Position numbers and translations under genes: made by a program. DNA of 64,000 nt from JAZOTM01 sp045657625 (GTDB lineage Bacteria > Bacillota > Clostridia > Lachnospirales > Lachnospiraceae). Below are positions 60,561-64,000 of this stretch, piece after piece; the first letter of the stretch is position 1; every line of letters starts with the position of its first letter. The DNA lies in contig JAZOTM010000030.1 of NCBI GenBank assembly GCA_045657625.1, positions 124,001-188,000 of the forward strand, written 5' to 3'. Under the pieces are notes generated by a model. That model worked only from the letters and a program-made list of their open reading frames with translations. It did not search any database and was not told where the DNA came from.

Positions 60561-63398
60561 ATGGCAAAAACGAGAGTTCATGAACTCGCAAAGGAATTAG
60601 ACGTATCTTCTAAGGACATTATTCAGTTTTTGGAAGAAAAGAACGTTGAAGTGAAAAATCATATGAGCAACATTGAAGACGATGCTGTTAACCTAGTGAG
60701 AAATAAATTTGGAAAGAAGAACGATATGACTGAATCTGCAAAGGCGGAAGAAAAGATAAAGAAAGATGCTGCACCGGCAGCAAAAGAAGGAGAAAATGGA
60801 GCGACTAAGAATGGAGAAAGACCAAAGAAGAAGTCTACCATTTCTGCTGTATTTAATCCACAGAATAGTAAAAATATGGGAAACCGTAGAGGATATCATT
60901 CCCAGAATGGTCGTGCGGAAGATCGCAACGGAAGACCAATCAATAAGGACAATAACAACAATGGAACTGCAGGTGCAAAGAACAATGAACGTACCAAACG
61001 TCCGGAAGGAGAAAGACCGGTTAGCCGTAGATTAAACGGAGAACGTCCGGTATCTGCTCGTTTGATGGGTGGACAGCGTCCTGTCTCTGCACGTTTAAAC
61101 GGAACTGCAGGAAACAACGAAAACAATAACAATTCTGAAGAAAAGAGAAATAATAATCAGAGAGACCAGCGTCAGAACGATTATAGAAACAATAACGGAA
61201 ATAACCGTAACAATAATCGGAATGACCGCAACGATCGCAATGATAACCGCAACAACGATCGCAATGACAATCGCAATGATCGTAACGAACGTTTCAATCG
61301 TAACGATAACAGAGGCGATAATCGCAATAACAACAGAGATAATCGCAATGATAACCGCAACAATCAGAATCGCGACAATCGCAACGATAATCGTAACAAC
61401 AATAACAGAGATCGTTTCAACAATAACAACAAGCAGTCTGCTATGAGTGCTGCACCTGCAGAAGATGTTGCAAGCGGAAAGCAGAGTCGCGATAAGAATA
61501 AGAACAACAACCGTAACAATCAGAATAATCGTAAAGATTATGATAAGCTTGGCGGAAAGAAACAGGAAAATTACATCAACTTAGAGAAGCATGGTGGAAA
61601 GAAGAAACGTCCTCAGCCACAGCCGAAGAAGGAAGAAGAAGATGTAATCAGAACCATTACGCTTCCGGAGTATATTACCATCAAAGATTTGTCTGACAAG
61701 ATGAAGGTACAGGCTTCTGCTTTGATTAAGAAGTTATTCTTAAAGGGCCAGATGGTGACTTTGAACCAGGAAGTAAATTACGAAACAGCAGAAGAGATTG
61801 CTTTGGAATTCAACTGTATTGCAGAGCCGGAAGAAAAAATCGATGTCATCGCGGAACTTTTGAAGGAAGAAGAAGAGGATGAAAGCAAGATGGTTTCCCG
61901 TCCACCGGTAGTTTGTGTTATGGGACACGTTGACCATGGTAAAACTTCCTTGTTGGATGCTATTCGTGATGCACATGTAACAGATCGCGAAGCTGGCGGT
62001 ATTACACAGCACATTGGTGCATATATGGTAAGCATCAACAACCAGAAGATTACTTTCTTGGATACACCGGGACATGAAGCCTTCACTGCAATGCGTATGC
62101 GTGGTGCAAATTCTACAGATATCGCTATCCTTGTAGTTGCTGCAGATGATGGTGTTATGCCACAGACCGTAGAAGCAATCAACCATGCAAAGGCTGCAGG
62201 CGTTGAAATTATCGTAGCAGTAAACAAGATTGATAAGCCAAATGCAAATATCGATCGTGTAAAACAGGAACTTTCTGAGTATGAATTGATTCCGGAAGAT
62301 TGGGGCGGAAGCACTATTTTCGTACCGGTATCTGCGCATACACATGAAGGTATCGATCAGTTATTGGAAATGATTCTTTTGACTGCAGAAGTTATGGAAT
62401 TAAAGGCAAATCCAAAGAGAAATGCACGTGGTGTTGTTGTAGAAGCACAGCTTGATAAGGGACGTGGTGCCGTTGCGACGGTTCTTGTACAGAAGGGTAC
62501 CTTGAAGGTTGGACAGCCGATGGCTTGTGGTAGTGCTTATGGTAAAGTACGTGCCATGATTGATGAAAACGGCCGCAGATTAAAAGAGGCTGGTCCATCT
62601 ACTCCGGTGGAAATCTTAGGATTGAATTCGGTACCGGATGCAGGGGAAACTTTTGTTATCTGTGATTCTGAAAAAGAAGCACACAACTTTGCAGATACTT
62701 ATATTATGCAGGATAAAGAGAAATTGTTGGAAGAAACCCGTGCAAGAATGTCCTTGGATGACTTGTTCTCACGTATTCAGGCCGGCAATGTAAAAGAATT
62801 GGATATTATCGTAAAAGCCGATGTACAGGGTTCTGTAGAAGCGGTAAAACAGAGTTTGGAAAAACTTTCCAACGAAGAAGTTGTTGTAAAGGTTATTCAT
62901 GGTGGTGTAGGTGCCATCAACGAATCCGATATTATTTTGGCTTCTGCTTCACAGGCAATTATCATTGGATTTAACGTTCGTCCGGATCCACAGGCAAAAG
63001 CTACTGCTGAGCATGAAGGTGTAGATGTTCGTTTGTATAAGGTTATTTACAATGCCATCGAAGATGTAGAAGCTGCTATGAAGGGAATGTTGGATCCGGT
63101 ATTCGAAGAAAAAGTACTTGGACATGCAGAAATTCGTCAGATCTTCAAGGCTTCCGGTATTGGAAATATCGCTGGTTCTTATGTCTTAGACGGAACCTTC
63201 GAAAGAGGATGCAAGGTACGTATTACCAGAGAAGGAGAGCAGATTTTCGAAGGAGAACTTGCTTCCTTGAAGAGATTTAAAGATGACGTAAAAGAAGTAA
63301 AAGCCGGCTATGAATGTGGTCTTGTATTCGAAGGATTTAATGAAATCGCTGAGTTAGACCAGGTAGAAGCATATAAAATGGTAGAAGTACAGAGATAA
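60561..63398 (+). CDS. infB: Translation initiation factor IF-2 with long Asn/Arg-rich N-terminus
   Basis: A 945-residue protein. The N-terminal winged-helix-like element (MAKTRVHELAKELDVSSKDI) comes first. Then comes a roughly 290-residue disordered region with a three-fold RPVSRRLNG/RPVSARLNG repeat and a long block of Asn, Arg and Asp. A second IF2-N domain follows (TIKDLSDKMKVQASALIKKL). The G domain starts at about 445 (GHVDHGKTSLLDAI, LDTPGHEAFTAMRMRG, VNKIDKPNANIDRV) and the tRNA-binding domains end near FNEIAELDQ. The conserved core is intact. Confidence 0.96.
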   Translation: MAKTRVHELAKELDVSSKDIIQFLEEKNVEVKNHMSNIEDDAVNLVRNKFGKKNDMTESAKAEEKIKKDAAPAAKEGENGATKNGERPKKKSTISAVFNPQNSKNMGNRRGYHSQNGRAEDRNGRPINKDNNNNGTAGAKNNERTKRPEGERPVSRRLNGERPVSARLMGGQRPVSARLNGTAGNNENNNNSEEKRNNNQRDQRQNDYRNNNGNNRNNNRNDRNDRNDNRNNDRNDNRNDRNERFNRNDNRGDNRNNNRDNRNDNRNNQNRDNRNDNRNNNNRDRFNNNNKQSAMSAAPAEDVASGKQSRDKNKNNNRNNQNNRKDYDKLGGKKQENYINLEKHGGKKKRPQPQPKKEEEDVIRTITLPEYITIKDLSDKMKVQASALIKKLFLKGQMVTLNQEVNYETAEEIALEFNCIAEPEEKIDVIAELLKEEEEDESKMVSRPPVVCVMGHVDHGKTSLLDAIRDAHVTDREAGGITQHIGAYMVSINNQKITFLDTPGHEAFTAMRMRGANSTDIAILVVAADDGVMPQTVEAINHAKAAGVEIIVAVNKIDKPNANIDRVKQELSEYELIPEDWGGSTIFVPVSAHTHEGIDQLLEMILLTAEVMELKANPKRNARGVVVEAQLDKGRGAVATVLVQKGTLKVGQPMACGSAYGKVRAMIDENGRRLKEAGPSTPVEILGLNSVPDAGETFVICDSEKEAHNFADTYIMQDKEKLLEETRARMSLDDLFSRIQAGNVKELDIIVKADVQGSVEAVKQSLEKLSNEEVVVKVIHGGVGAINESDIILASASQAIIIGFNVRPDPQAKATAEHEGVDVRLYKVIYNAIEDVEAAMKGMLDPVFEEKVLGHAEIRQIFKASGIGNIAGSYVLDGTFERGCKVRITREGEQIFEGELASLKRFKDDVKEVKAGYECGLVFEGFNEIAELDQVEAYKMVEVQR

Positions 63399-63407
63399 GG
63401 AAAACAT

Positions 63408-63785
63408 ATGCGAAAAAACAGTATGAAAAATATGCGAATCAATCAGGAGGTTCATAAAGAATTATCCAATATTATTCGCGGAGAAATTAAGGATCCACGT
63501 ATTCACCCAATGACAAGTGTCGTTGCGGTGGAAGTGGCACCGGATTTAAAAACCTGTAAGGCATTTATCAGTGTTTTGGGTGATGAACAAGCACAGAAAG
63601 ATACCTTAGATGGATTAAAGAGTGCAGAAGGATACATTCGTCGTACGTTGGCAAAGAATGTGAACCTTCGTAATACTCCGGAAATTCGTTTTGTAATCGA
63701 TCAGTCTATTGAATACGGAGTAAAAATGTCAAAAATGATTGATGAAGTGAATGCACCCCTTCATGAAAGAGAAGACGAGGAATAA
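63408..63785 (+). CDS. rbfA: Ribosome-binding factor A
   Basis: A 125-residue protein with the RbfA KH-like fold: MKNMRINQEVHKELSNIIRG, IKDPRIHPMTSVVAVEVAPD and PEIRFVIDQSIEYGVKMSKM. It helps mature the 16S rRNA 5' end. It is the usual gene after infB. ATG 63408 is used; an ATG four codons later is also possible. Confidence 0.95.
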   Translation: MRKNSMKNMRINQEVHKELSNIIRGEIKDPRIHPMTSVVAVEVAPDLKTCKAFISVLGDEQAQKDTLDGLKSAEGYIRRTLAKNVNLRNTPEIRFVIDQSIEYGVKMSKMIDEVNAPLHEREDEE

Positions 63786-63787
63786 AC

Positions 63788-64000
63788 ATGAAAAGGTTGG
63801 ATGAAGTACTGACTGGCGTAAAGTCCGTTGGTATTGCAGGCCATGTAAAGCCTGATGGTGATTGTATTGGAAGCTGCTTGGCAGTTTACAACTATATAAA
63901 GACGTACTATCCGGATGCGGATGCACGGGTATATTTGGAACAGGTGCCATCTGTATTCCGTTTCTTGGCGGGCGCAGATGAGATTTGTACGACTTATCCG
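63788..64000 (+). CDS. nrnA: NrnA-type DHH phosphoesterase, 5' part only
   Basis: The gene runs off the right edge; 71 residues are visible. They match the N-terminus of bifunctional oligoribonuclease/PAP phosphatase NrnA, with the metal-binding motif IAGHVKPDGDCIGSCLAVYN (HxxPDGDxxGS). It hydrolyses nanoRNA and pAp. It begins two bases after rbfA, where nrnA commonly follows. Confidence 0.85.
   Translation, partial: MKRLDEVLTGVKSVGIAGHVKPDGDCIGSCLAVYNYIKTYYPDADARVYLEQVPSVFRFLAGADEICTTYP

Noticed and set aside
61150..61440. Frameshift or DNA repeat artefact in infB
   Set aside because: The frame stays open across the block, codons vary between repeats, and the conserved core continues downstream.
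61740..62345. 201-residue - strand ORF opposite infB
   Set aside because: Antisense to the conserved IF-2 G domain; no supporting signal.

Overview
The window looks like the chromosome of a motile, Gram-positive anaerobe of the Lachnospiraceae (order Eubacteriales, Roseburia/Butyrivibrio-like). The reasons are the Firmicutes-type gene order (fla/che operon with FliY, CheC, CheD and FlhF/FlhG, then rpsB-tsf), a PolC-type replicase, the nusA-ylxR-ylxQ-infB order, strong GGAGG ribosome binding sites and modest GC content. Species cannot be named from sequence alone. Almost all genes are on the + strand; only a DUF5050-like gene and an AraC-type regulator are on the - strand.

Layout. (1) 1-26925: a very long flagellar/chemotaxis cluster. 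It starts inside fliI and runs fliJ, a MotE-like gene, fliK, flgD, a TIGR02530-type gene and flgE. A perfect terminator and a sigma-A-type promoter follow flgE. The second unit is motA, motB, fliL, fliM, fliY, cheY, fliO, fliP, fliQ, fliR, flhB, flhA, flhF, flhG, a PilZ c-di-GMP receptor, cheB, cheA, cheW, cheC, cheD, a small membrane protein, the motility sigma factor and three poorly known genes. (2) 27218-32468: rpsB-tsf, then a polysaccharide deacetylase, a bactofilin, pyrH and frr. (3) 32523-41809: uppS, cdsA, dxr, rseP, ispG and polC (lipid carrier, phospholipid and isoprenoid synthesis, site-2 protease, replicase). (4) 41810-44425: an isolated divergent flagellin, a DUF5050-like membrane protein and a chorismate mutase. 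(5) 44442-49020: a Ppx/GppA-like protein with an HD domain, polyphosphate kinase and a PHP phosphoesterase. (6) 49028-50370: infC-rpmI-rplT behind an L20-type attenuating leader, with infC starting at ATT. (7) 50390-52412: an AraC-type regulator divergent from galE. (8) 52413-53334: intergenic DNA with tRNA-Glu(CTC) and two large palindromic elements. (9) 53335-58206: an HD-GYP protein with a C-terminal receiver, a hybrid histidine kinase and an unknown membrane protein. (10) 58207-64000: rimP-nusA-ylxR-ylxQ-infB-rbfA and the start of an nrnA-type DHH phosphoesterase.

Functionally the window joins the motor, export gate and chemotaxis core, with c-di-GMP inputs (PilZ brake, HD-GYP), to core translation, lipid and replication genes.

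The most unusual signal is not protein-coding. Several intergenic gaps just downstream of terminators contain large, nested, nearly perfect inverted repeats. Two of them (27020-27175 and 52563-52693) are homologous, lie in opposite orientation, and fold on paper into a cloverleaf: one closing stem and three arms, with compensatory base changes between the copies. A third (53022-53199) has the same architecture with different arms. A fourth gap (29111-29245) has a 19-bp perfect hairpin and a 22-nt perfect palindrome, and shares a flank with the third. They look like a family of structured or mobile palindromic elements that I cannot assign to a named class.
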